A stretch of DNA of 64,000 nucleotides from Poronia punctata (taxonomy: Eukaryota > Ascomycota > Sordariomycetes > Xylariales > Xylariaceae). The stretch covers positions 1 to 64,000 of the forward strand of contig MU401553.1 of the NCBI GenBank assembly GCA_022579005.1, written 5' to 3'. Positions 47,001 to 59,759 of this stretch are shown here, in pieces. The notes below the pieces were generated by a model that was not told the origin of the DNA, did no database searches, and worked only from the letters and a program-made list of their open reading frames with translations. Position numbers and translations under genes: made by a program. Positions within the stretch are counted from its first letter, which is position 1, and each line of letters opens with the position of its first letter.

Positions 47001-50000
47001 TGGGTATTGTCCGGATGTCTGTGAGGCACAATGAGGAGGAAGGTGGGATAGATGCAACCTTGCCCTTCTCTCAATCACATGATTATCTTACTAACAAAAT
47101 AACCTATCTGCTGGAACCTCGATGCTTCGATCACCTCCCTAATACGGTACCGAGATATCCCAACCCTCGGAAGCAGTATTGAGGGTATTAAATAAAATAA
47201 AATAAAGCCTCGTCGTGCGATGTCGTGAAATCCGCACCGCCATAGGTATAGGTATGTGTATTATAAGTGAAGCCACCGCGTTCCAAGGCTTAGACAAGGC
47301 TTAGACAAGGCACCATAGAGACCTGTCGTATCATGTAAATAAAAAACATGTATGATGGTGACCTAGCACCTGGCAACCAACCAAGAAGTAACTTGGAAGA
47401 TATCAGTTTGTACCTGTTGAGAATGCTAGCGATTGAGTGAGCCACCGCAACTTGCCATTAGACTACACCCTGACCGGAACCTGCTGGCGTGGGATATCCT
47501 TCTGAGGTTTGAATCGGCGATACCTTTTGATACTTTCAGACTTCACTTGTGCCCCCATGGTTTTGTGTCATTCCGGAGGAGATGTAGGAGACCACGACTT
47601 ATAGTACTCGTATCGTTTGTTCACGGAGGTTCGCGATTTGTACAAGTGTGACATGCCCAACTGGCAGGGTCTATGGTCCTTGCTGGCCGTACTCGTACTC
47701 TGCCTGTGATATCATGTAGTCAGACCAGCCCATCATAGGTATACATACTGTTGTAGGAATGTCATATCCCACTTCGTAACCTTATTCTTATCTACAAGTC
47801 CGTTGAGCTTCACCGGTGATAGTTTGGACTATGTCGCGCATTTCCTCTCCCCAGGCTCTGTCCTTCCTATAAGCGTCACCTCCATATTCGATAAGAAGGA
47901 TTGGTCGGACTTACCTCCTCAGGTCTCGCTTTTTCGTATATGGCAATAAAGAACCATACATGGCTTACCTGATTTAGAGAAACGCGCGTTTGACGACAGT
48001 CTTTGCGGCACATGCCATGTCCCATAGCAATTTCAACACCGACAGCCCAAGGGTCCCCTGCGCGCAACTTCGTGACCGACTTTCTTTTCGGTTACATTCG
48101 GTCCTGCTCACTTTATCCTGCCACGCCTTGCCCTGTCCTGCCCCGCCACACGCTGCCGTGCATTGATAACGTGAGAAACAGTAGAGCGAACCCCGGACCG
48201 ACCTGGACAAACAGGGAACCGGCCTCTCAACCCCAACACGTCTACCTAACCGACGACATCCCCGCCTTGTAACCTACCTATTGACCCTAGGTATAAAAAA
48301 AGGGGCGTATGGAAATGTGCAAGCTTTGGCAGTATCCTAGGTCAAAACTTAGTGTGCTGCGTATACCTAAATGTAGGGACAATATGGTACGGTACACGGT
48401 CCTGCATAGCTAGGTTGTAATAGAAAGTCAAGTTACAATAGAAAGGAAAAAACTCATTTCCATAGCATTCTTTTAGACTGGGCTGTTGACAGCCCTAAGG
48501 TATTTGCGAAGCGAGTGTGTGCGCCGATCGACCACGCTGTGACAGGTTGGGCTGCAGCTTGAAAATCATAGGCGCGAGCACAGGCGTAGACGCAAGTGCA
48601 GGCACGGACGCACGCTGCAGCCGCGCGGCCCGTCACGGCACGACGCGAAGCATTGAGAGCCACCCACACCTCGGTGAGGCACTCAACGTGCACCAATGAG
48701 CGAAATCGGGGGTTCCCATTCGCGCCCACACCGGTGTGTTAGGGGAAGTTCGTGTAGTAAGAGAGTAGATATCGTGCGGAAAGGAAATGGGTAAATCTCG
48801 TCACGTCTGGGGTTATTCGAACCGAACAGGCTTCCTGGTTGGGGCGGTCGTAGAGTAAGAGATGGTTGGGCTTCCTCTACGAGTATGTATCCAGCTGGAG
48901 ATGCAGTTATGCCTGGGACTACAACTGGGACAGCGCCTGGACATTCTTTGGGGCTTGCACTAGGGGACATCGGCGAGATGCGAGCGATAGCCCTCAAACT
49001 TCTTGGTTGGCGATTCGCGGTCCTATCTAATTGTTGCAGGCTGGCTTGGGGGAGCACGCATAGCCGAGCTGTTAACTAGTGGTGCTCGACCTTGTATCTG
49101 GGGTACCGGTGAGAGTTTCGTTTCATCTAGACTGGCTCATAATGCCCGCAATGAATGTCAATACCGGATGGAGTTTCCCAATACAGGGGACTCTCCCATA
49201 GACTAGAGGAAAACAGGGCACGATTCTCGAACGAAAAGTCTTACGTACCTGGACATCTTGTCTAGTCCCCAATATAGACGTTTGCGTCGGAAACCAAGGA
49301 TTCACCCAGATTGGAGAGGCATGCTGTAGCCACGAAGCTTTTCGGGCGCCAGCAGTAAGTATACGATCCTTCTCGCCAAGTATACCTGACCATGCACAGA
49401 CGTGCGCTGCTGCGACGGCGAGTACTATGTAGTTTTGTCATCCTGCAAGCATAATCCAAGTATGTAAGTTTGTGACCGGCTGTTCGACCCTGAGAGTCAA
49501 CGTATGGCAACTTGCTTTCGGTCCATGTTTCCGATATTTACGGTATAACGTCTCGAATTCCGTGATGGAACGATACCACAGGTAGGATAGGAAGCCCGAA
49601 TGGGGATTATGGTGCTCATCCTGGGGTCTTCGTTGTTGCAGGGAGCCTTTCTTGTGTACGGGAAGAGTGGACGAATCGGATAGTTGGCCAGTTTGCCGCG
49701 AATATTGCCGGGCCGAGCCGTGGACGGCCAACCTCCAAAGACCTCGCTTGAGAAACTCTAAAGCATCAAATTATATCCTGAAACGCCAGCAGCTTCGAGT
49801 TAAGCCGACCGCAACAGGTACTGGCACCTAATAATGATCAAATTGTGACATGTCATCAAGATACGCGTAGAATATAGTTGCAGGTCCTTAGGAAGGTTCG
49901 GTGGTACATGTGTGTAAAAGACATAGTCATTATTTCAAGGTAGGTTGTGTTGTTGCTGTATCTACCTTACTTACTACCTTAACTGCCTTATGCAAAAGTG

Positions 50001-52163
50001 TTTCTGCCCAGGTTACCCCTTCCAAACTCACTTGTTAACATACATACATGTAGGCATGTACTACCCGAGACGTAACTACCTTACCTAGCACTATTAGGCA
50101 CCCGATGGAAACCGTCCAACTTGGGCCTCCGGTATTGCGCATTCCCAGTCGTAGCATGGATTATCCGAAGCATTGGGTATCAATATGAGGACCAGCGGTT
50201 GTCTAGGCGATAAATTGATTCCAAAGCTGCTCATTTTCCTTGGTAACCCTATCATCGCCATGTAATGCACCCCGGAGCTGCAACCCCTTGTGTGACCGGG
50301 TAAGGTTGTCTCTGCAGATTCCAATAGGCCTTGAGGGCCACGAGGCCCATCCCGAATGCCATCCCGAGGTGATTCCCGAGTGCTTCCCCCACGTTAATAT
50401 CGCCTGTCCCTCGCGATCTACCCAGTCCTCCTGCCATATTCAGCAAATATTGAACCAGTCGCTTCGATGGCTGCGGCCCAAGATGGGGGCTACGACTCGC
50501 AAAAAGCCCCGCATGCCGCAATTTCCGCAGGGTCTTTTTCTGGATATTATTCTAGACCCCTAGTTGGTGGTCATCTGCCGCCGACATGCCTCCGCAGCGA
50601 CTAAAAGAAGCGAAGATCTCTGCTTCTCCATCGGTTGACATATGCGACAATGGCCACCTGACCAGCCCCCCGCGCGACCTGACACCTCTCGAGAGGAGTA
50701 GGAAGACAGAGAGGAGGGAGAAGTGGCGAGGGGCGAGGGTCGGGCCCATCGGGATCGAGTGGTCTGTAGTCTATGGATCATGTTCGATGGACCCTAGGCC
50801 ACGGTCCACGCGCCATGGACCGCGAGGGATAGTCAGACGATGGGTTAAGTGGCTCACTCAGGAGTAACGTCGACGAGGAGCCTCGAGCGAATCATCCATG
50901 AGGTTGTTGGTTGATCCCTCAAAGTTGTACCTCCTTACGGTGATGCATCATTTCCCACTGCAAATGAGGTGAAGCTGGTATTGTCGCGTGAGCTTCTCAG
51001 GTCGCTCGTTAATCTAATTCCCAGCCACCGAGAAAACCAAAGTCCTACGCTGTACTCCACGCGGTCTAGAGCAAGAGGTTTGCCTCCCAGGGATGTAGAG
51101 AAAAGACCAAGTATTACGGTTCAGAATCCACGTTGCCACCGGACGGGTCGAAGGCGTTGGCTCTTATTTGTCCTTGATGGGTACTCAGCCTCTGGACGGG
51201 CGGTTGACGATTGGAAGACATTGTTGGTTGACCATATCTCGTCTCCGTCGATGGGGCCGAGATGCTTCAGGTCATATTTGCCACTTGCTCGAGTGACCCA
51301 TTCCTTGGGAAAAGAAGCACGGCGCTGATTCCCGAGGGAACGACACCGCCTTCTTGGCCGCGAGGGAATACGACAGGCATGCATAGCCATACGTAACGAT
51401 ACCACCGAGTTAATTAGACCTGGTCACTCAGATGATAGTCGCATTAGCTGTCCGTTGGAACATGTACAGCCGTCGGCAGAACTTGGAAGTACTGAATAGA
51501 GGCCCTTCAAGTACTAGATGTACTAGATGTACCAGGCATACTGGCGGTACTGAGACTACTGCGGACGTTGGCAGTATTTGGTAGACCGGACAGAAAGCCG
51601 AGATAATGTTTGTCCCAGCCAGACACCTTGACCGCTAGATGAAATTGATGAGGTCAATGTGCGGGTTATTAACAGGGAAATTGAGGACTCACTGTGCAGT
51701 TGAAAACCCTGACCGCCACCTGGTACGCAGACGTTAGCTATACGAGATCCGGGCATATCCTACTTGGGAAGAGATTAATTCCGATCACAAGAGAAATGAA
51801 ATATTAGACGAGGGCAAGGGGAAAAAAAAGGGACATGTTTTTCCTTTCCAGGTCTTCACTTTGCTGTCGTTTCTACACTCGTTGCCTTGGAATTTCAGAT
51901 TGTCAACTTGCGTCAGTTGTCTCCCCACCGTCGGGTCCCCGGCTACGGATGCAGTAGCCAATGTGCGGCGCGGGGGGCCGCCTCACAAAGCATGGCAGGA
52001 CTTGACAGCCGGTACGTAGCAGGACACCTACTTGGTATGTGATTCACACGCATACTTAACAGTGATGCTGATGCATATGCATCTGGGCAAAGTCATCGTG
52101 CGTCATATTGGCCAGGTTTGGACAGCCAGGAACAAAATCCTGTAGGGGGACGGGATGCAATGC

Positions 52164-52199
52164 ACGAATGCAACGAATGCAACGAATGCAACGAATGCA
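52164..52199. repeat. 9-bp minisatellite, four perfect ACGAATGCA units
   Basis: Four exact tandem copies of ACGAATGCA, flanked by related half units (GATGCAATGC before, GCGCATGCACG after). It lies in gene-free DNA. Confidence 0.9.
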
Positions 52200-55100
52200 G
52201 CGCATGCACGTAGATGGTGTACAAGTAGTGCAAAGTACACACCTGCTAAAAAGTATCATATGCCTCTATGTACTTACTTCATAGTACATACCAACACCTC
52301 CAGCTGGTACTTCATGCTGGCTCCCTTTACAGAATGGTCGAGGATACTCCTTTTTTTTTTTTTTCCTTTCCCCAAATCAGCCGTAACTGTTACAGGTGCG
52401 GATATAATCTGGAAACTCGTCCAACTTGTGCAGTAGTCTGTTTCGCCGCAAAGGGGTGCAAGGCTTCTGGAGATGCACATCATCTAGTGACTTTCTGGCC
52501 GGATGCATGCTGCTGCTTCCGCGGGACTCCCGCAGTGGGCCAGCCCTCTTGAGGTTATCTTGGATCTAGGCTGATGTTCCATTACAAGAGGGGACCCAAC
52601 AGCTGCCGAATGCATGTGGATGTGCCGATGCTGTCATTGAGAAGCCAATTCGTCCGCAGAGACGGAAGTGCGGGATGTCCTCTCGGACGAGAACTTTGAA
52701 GGGAGAGGGACCTCCGAAACGGGCTAGATACCGCAAAAGTTCCAAAATGGGCGCGGATTCGTCGGCAAGAGGGGGAAAAAACCCCGACACACTTAAAATT
52801 TTTATTTTATTTTTTGATGTTTATTTTTTAGATGTCTCTCACATTTTTGCTATATTGTGAGAGAAGAGGAAGGAGCGTGTTTAATTCATGGCCTACTCGT
52901 AGGTAATCAGACTTTGTCCCAAAGGGCCCTCAATAGGCACGTTAAGAGGGGACCACCGCCTGCGATTTAGATTAGGTTAGGTGCCCTATATATTTGGTAG
53001 CGACCTGTCGCTTGCCTTGTTGAAGTACACGTATCTAGGTACTTGGAAGAAAGTCGAAGATAGGTAGCGAAAGAGAATGATGCTTGTAAAGGACCCCTGT
53101 CACCTACCTACCTTGGTAATCGAGTCGAACGGGGATACGTCGGTTGTGGGGGGAAGCGGAACATCCGGGCGAATTTTATTATATTTTGTAGGGTTTTGAA
53201 TATTTTTTCCTTTGTACGTCTTATCTGTGTCAAGCTTCCTTTTTTTTTCATGTTGCCACTAAGAAGATAAAACCGCCAAAGTTGAAAAGAAGGGGATGCC
53301 CTAAATCGATAGTAGGTATCATTGTATGCGCTTGGGTATACCAAGGCTGTAACAACCGAGAACCAATGGCATGGCAGTATTTCTGGCGTGGGGGCATCGT
53401 GTAGTAATATATGACTTATTACTCTTTCCTTGAGCCTTTTTAATAATTCTACCCTGTTTAATAACACGGTAATTATCCAGACTAGGTATATGTTGGTCAA
53501 CTTCCAGAATCTTTCTTCAAGTCAACATCAAGATGGAATCGTCTGTTAAGCTAATCTAGCGGCCTAATCGACCTAGCTTCATACTTGCAAGGTGTGGGGG
53601 ATGATGATCTAAAAGTGGACATTGGTCCCTGCATTCATTCACTGGGCAGACCACTCTATACCTGCCTACAGCTCTGCCTACAGGTATGCCACAGCGCACA
53701 TCTGCAGATGGTTGTTACCTAACCAGCTAACCTAGATCCTTCTGCCGTAACATATTCAAGGTTCAGAATACCGTAGATGAGTAACACTGTTAGACTAGGT
53801 GTTGCCTTGAAGTAGTATACATCATGTTCATGTAGTCCAAGCTAGACTAGAGGCAAGTAATTAAGCTCTTAACCTAGCCAGGTAGATGCCAGATATTGAC
53901 AGTCTTACCCAGAGGCATGCAGATGCCTTTAGCTCCCATATACCCGTGCGAGATGGAAGCTTGTAACGACTACAAGTCTCTGTGATCCTATGTCATGTTG
54001 TTCTTCTCTAACCTCAGCTATTAGTGTTCCTATTGATTTCATAGTATTCCCTTGTTTTAATAGACTAGTCTAGGATCTAATGGTTTGTTTATACGTCAGA
54101 CAGATGAGTGTACTTACTAGTTTACCTACCTACTTACATAAGACATATAGAGATTAAAATATGTAGTCTAGGTAGTTTCATTATTGATTAGAATAGATAG
54201 GGTACCTCTATGAATATCACGATGCAAAATAATGGGTTTGTTTGCCGACTGGACCTCGGTGGACCCCCGTTATACATGTAACTTATGGGCGATCCTTGTA
54301 CTTACCTGACCTACCTGCCTGTAATTTGCCGGCTGGTTAGAGTGAATATATAATGGACCGAATATCTCCGTGACAGCTGCGGTCGCAAAGGGGACCAGGA
54401 ACCATGACAGACTTCATGGACCTGCTTCTTTAGACTTCGTGGGCTTTTGGAAGGGGCCCTTGCACCTTCAACTTGAGGTTTGATTTACTGCGTACGTGTT
54501 ATAGGTACAATACAAAACATAGCGCAGTGCCTTCTTCGTCCCCTGCTTTCTTGTCATATGTTTCCTTGCTCTGCTCTTTCTGTAACAAACGTTTAACAAG
54601 ATGGTCAGATTTAGCAGCTTGTAACAACAGAACGTTACATGCATACAAGAGTAGCAAGACGTCTTCTCCTGACACTTTTCATCCAGTTGAAACGCTGGGA
54701 GATCATTTAAGAATTATTATCGCTGCTAGAGTGGTGGGAGAGCCCGCTAGTCTGCCCCAGTATAACTTTAATCCTTGTCTAGTAACAGTAGAATTGGGAA
54801 TGGGCAGCGGGAAACTACCGATTAGGAAAGACCAGTAAAGTGGACAAAAGAAGTGCTGACTTGCAAGCAGATAAAAATGACCAGATGCCGCCTCTTTCGG
54901 GGTTTGAGAGCCGAAAGGGGACCTTTGAGCCGGGCGCGAGCAAGAAACCAAGACCTTATCTAGTACGTAATTCCTGACCTAACAGTTTGCGTTGAATAGA
55001 GGCTCGACCGCGTCAAGCAAGTGAATTTTCACTTGTCGCTTATTCCTTATTAAAGCCGGAGCACCAAGGTCTTGGTGCAGTTTATCAGATACTACGAGGC

Positions 55101-58100
55101 TAAATTGCTTTGTTGACCCCTGAGAGATAACCATGTAAGCGAAGAAGTACCTACAAGTACCCTAGCAGCGGTGATCGTGTTATCCACAAACTATCAACAG
55201 AGAGCAAAAGTTAGGAAGATGTTGATGCACCTTGTCTGTTTCCTTGCTCGTTACACGACTAGCCAGGGCGCAATATGTCCATACCTCTACCTACACGTAT
55301 GCGCCTGGTCAAACCCCTGCCAGATCCAAGTGCGATGTCTACTTGTACAAAGTTATCGGAGATAATGAAATACCTAGGTCAGAATACCCCTCTAGAAGTA
55401 GACAGAGTAGGTTAGTGCCGTGTGCTTATGTCATCCATGCGGTGGCCTACATATGTGCGACTTTTGATGTTTTGCGTCCGATGACATTCCGAGCTTCTAT
55501 ATTCGAGACAAGTGCCAGACATGGTATCTAGAAAAGTACATTTGCGAGTTTGACAACACATGTGTTAGCCGCAGAAACGGAAGGGATCACTGGAGTCTTC
55601 CCCAAGTGGCATTGGGGATCGATGGGATCGATGGGATTATATGCTAGGTTTGGTACTCCTAGGTCTTCTACGTGCAAGTTCTGGACTTCTAATCGCAACC
55701 GGTTGGCTTAGAACAAGCAGAGTCATTATGGCCGCGGAGACATTGCGACCAAGCGAGGAAAGCGATGGGTAGGCGATATGGGTAAGGCAGGTACCACCTA
55801 GGTTGGGTAGATTAGGGAAGTACATAGGGTTTGCGTGTGTCGGTTGGTTTTAGGTACATGGTTAGTGCAAAGTGAGGATGGGGTCGCATACTGCAGGTCG
55901 CGGTGTCGCATTTATGAGGTATGTGTCCTCAACTTGACTGCACGTTTTGTCCTTGTAACGTACGATTCTTCACATTCCTATTTCTTCTTCCTCCCTCTTA
56001 TCCACCATCGCATTTACATGTGATTTGGAATCAAACTCACTACAGGCTTGTTTAAACTAGATAGATGGAAGGACTCCAAAGAATCCAACGTCGTCATCGC
56101 GACAGAATCCTCCATCTCTTTTAGCAGTGCTAAGAACAGGCACAAAATATGGAGAGGCTTCCAATGACGTGACCTGGACCCTCTTTTGGAATCTGCCGAC
56201 GGCCGTGACAGTAGACTAGGTAGTGTAAGGTTAGTACTCTGGATAGACCAAGTAGACTCCTAGGTAGTCCGTGGTAGTGTAGGTAAGTTTCCCCATACTC
56301 CAGACTAGAGCCTCATTCTCGTCAACGTGTCCAGACGGAGAATAGATGGACTAAGATATCGGTGCGGCCGCTGCTACTGTAGTAAGTAGATCCGGGTACG
56401 GATATGGGAATGGTAGCATGCACAGATCGGTGTTTGAAGGCTCCAGAAGCGGAGCGCCATCTAGGTAGTCTACTTAGCCTTTAGTCTAGGCACGGCAGGG
56501 ACTGCGATACGGCCTGGGCAGGAGCCTGTTACTTCTGCGGACGGTCTAGCGAGGGCGACGGACACGTCCGGGATCAGGTTAAGATTTTCGGACAGAAAAA
56601 TTTTCGGTGCTCCTTGCGAGACCAAAATCTTCCTGGCCGAACGCGCGCCGAAACGGTATCGTTCGTCATTGGACAATGGCTTCGAGATCGACCAAAAACT
56701 TGCCCGGAACGCCACCCACCACTAAGTAATACCTATTGTGGACGTTGCACAGTCGCACATGGTCGATCAAATCTATCGCTCCTTTCCATGTTACGCCTTA
56801 TATTGTCGCCGTCATTATTCTTATGATCTTCCTTATACCAACCTTCACGCAACTGAACAATGACAATTGAGGCAGCACGCCCTCCATCGGATGACGAGCT
56901 TCCTCATTTTCTGTCTTGGACATTGACAAATCCCGGCCACCGGAGGCATGTAAGTAGCGAGCTACACTTGACACGTTTATCCGGTTTCTGGTAAGAAGAC
57001 CAAGGTTTATCTTGGTCACGGTGGCGTTCCTTGATATCAACAATTTGTTTCTACAAACAGCTGGAATACGTAGACGTAGACTAGGCGGGAGCTCGGAGAC
57101 CGATTGTCCCTGTCATCCGGGTCTCGCGCCCTAGCCACCTGTAAATAGAAGAATAGGAAATTTGAGCAAAACAAGCTACATGCAACGCACAGATCTGGTG
57201 AAGCTCCCGCCGCAGCCAATGCCATGCCTTGGGATGAAATGATCTTGAACCGAATGCCACGCTGCCCGTTGGCGGTGTGTGTCTCTCTGCAGATTACCAT
57301 GAGCAGTAACTGCATGAGATGGAGGGGAGGGAGGAGAGAGTTGTCCAGGGTCTGGTTGTTACGCTACGACGGGCCGCTGGGACTCGCCATCATCGGAGAT
57401 ACGGCCGAGGCCCTAGTTAGAATGCCTAAGAGGGCGGAACGTTGCCGGTAGACGCCCTCGGCGGCGCCTTCGGCGTCTATTAACATTCGCCTCCTGGTAC
57501 TGCAATGCTTGGAATAATGCGGCTTCTAGCTATACAAGAATACGTCTACCTAACGTTTGACATGTGTTTCATTCGGCTGAGAAGCGGTGTCGTGCCTGAA
57601 CATGGATACATGTTCCTTGAGCTTGCAATGTAGGGAATATGCAATGCAGATGCGTTCCACGACACTGCAACGGCTCTGACAGACAGGGAACCAGCCCCCT
57701 ACCCTTGTCCCTTATTAAGTAAGTAGGTAGGCACGTTCCTTCCTTTGGTTGACGCGAGGTAAGTCATTCCTTTACAGCAGCTGGCGTGCCTGAGGTACCT
57801 GGCTGGCTGACTACACCTACTTGGACTTATACCTACCCTATCCCCCACAGGGGCGTTACCTACCAAAGTTTTTTCTCCATCTTGTTCCTTCTATGTTATG
57901 TGCTTACCTACCTGCGTATCCTCTTTATCCTGCAGATATGCGAACGCCTTGCAATTCCGTCATCGGCGCCGTTGGCCCTTGTCTGGATTTTTCTGGTGAC
58001 GATTGTCAAAGTGCGTACTCTCCCTTGTACATACCTAGACGACGTATTAGCTAGAGATAATTGACTTACGAAACCATGTCGCGCCCGCGTCTTTTAACCT

Positions 58101-59703
58101 GGTCTAACCAATCTTACAGACAACTTACAAAGGTACCAGCTACCTTAGTTGGCAAGGTAGCCATGTGGTGATTCGATCGATACAAGCCTGATTGATAATC
58201 CTGGAGCATTGCCCTGACTTTCGCACCGACACCCATACGATGTTGAAATTATCAGGTTTTCCCTCCTCTTTTTTTCTTCTTGCTTGGCTAAACATAAGAC
58301 TAGGGCCATGAGACATTGAGATTACACGCTCTCGAAGCCGCCTAGAAACACCTCTCGGTGTGCCTGCCCGTGCCACGGAATTTGGACGTCTTCTCGGCAA
58401 AGACATTTTGTCAGTAAATTTCCCTTGTCTCCTAACATTTTCACTGCTTGCGATCATCATATGCAAGCTTATAATTGCATCTGTGCGTTTTGTGGACCTC
58501 TTACTAGGGCTGCTGCAGGTAGGGACATATTACTCCTCGAGGATGCCGCATGCAAATTGGCAATGCTAAATAAAAATTTGCTATTTCTCTGAATTAAGGT
58601 TGACTACCGTTTTCGCCCCGATTGGCCTACAAACCAGATATCATACCTATTTGATAGATCCTGGGAAACAAATGGAAACTGACTTGACAACAAACCCCAG
58701 ATGACATGCAGCATACTTTTGTTTTAGATAACCACTTGGATAGCATATAGCTGCATATTCTCCAACCTTAGCCACTTGCAATTGTCTTAAAATTCTCTGG
58801 CATTTGGCTTATGGGCTATTATGTATACATACAGAGCGGGATAGACTACCTAGAACGGACATAGAAGCCCCGCCCTTTTTTGCGAAGACGGTGCCTGCTG
58901 CTTACACCACCGCGAGACGAGGAACTTTTATAATTTGTACGGTTAGGTAAGTACCTTAACGCAAAGACCAATCCTCCTGCTAAGACTGCCACCCCTATAA
59001 TCAAATGTTCGTAGTCCAGGCGGCTATTGTCGTTGATCACTTCTCTTGTGTACCGTAGAGATAGTCGTTTGTGATCTTAGTTGTTTTTCATTTGTCTCGA
59101 TCATCGGATCGTCCCGTCTTAGATAGATACGGAACGGTCTCAGTCGACGGCTACTCGCGTGATCGCCGCAAGCTGTAAAGATCCCGCCGTTCAATAAGGT
59201 ACTAAGTTACTAACCTAAATTAACGTTGAGTAAGTATCCCAGAATAGGTAACTACCCGTCACCATTTCCTACACAGTGCTCTATCAGGCCATAAATATCT
59301 TAGCAATCCAATCTGTACCACATCCTATATTGACCAGAGAAACAGAGTCCTGAACGTGAAGAATTCTGTAGATATAATGGACATGTAGGTAGGTAGTCTA
59401 CATAGACGTGCTACCAGGTAACTCACATCCTACGTTATGGCCACCTAGGTACATATTGTTGTTGCAGCGTAACGAATCCATTAACCTAACCAAGGTAGGG
59501 GGGCTCTTACGACTCCCCGCACCAGCCTTGCCTCAAGGGTAGAATCCACCGAAAATTGGAATCGAACAACCGCAATGGACACCCCACTTACAGCACAAGG
59601 GCCCTCGCTAGACGCCCACTGTATTATTCAGACATCGCAAACCCCCCAGGGGTTACAAGCTGGTAACAAGTAACAAGTAGCAAGGAATGTACAGGACAGG
59701 CAC

Positions 59704-59759
59704 GACATACGGCATACGACATACGGCATACGACATACGGCATACGGCATACGGCATAC
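59704..59759. repeat. 7-bp minisatellite, eight GRCATAC units
   Basis: Eight tandem heptamers alternate between GACATAC and GGCATAC (order A,G,A,G,A,G,G,G for the second base). The alternation implies an older 14-bp unit. Confidence 0.9.

Noticed and set aside
50252..50521. 89-codon minus-strand frame with Gly-rich hydrophobic stretch (aquaporin-like at first glance)
   Set aside because: No NPA motifs or membrane pattern; resemblance is superficial.
59540..59640. tRNA-like T-loop (TTCGATTCC on the minus strand)
   Set aside because: The flanking bases do not form a five-pair T stem, and no acceptor or anticodon arm is found.
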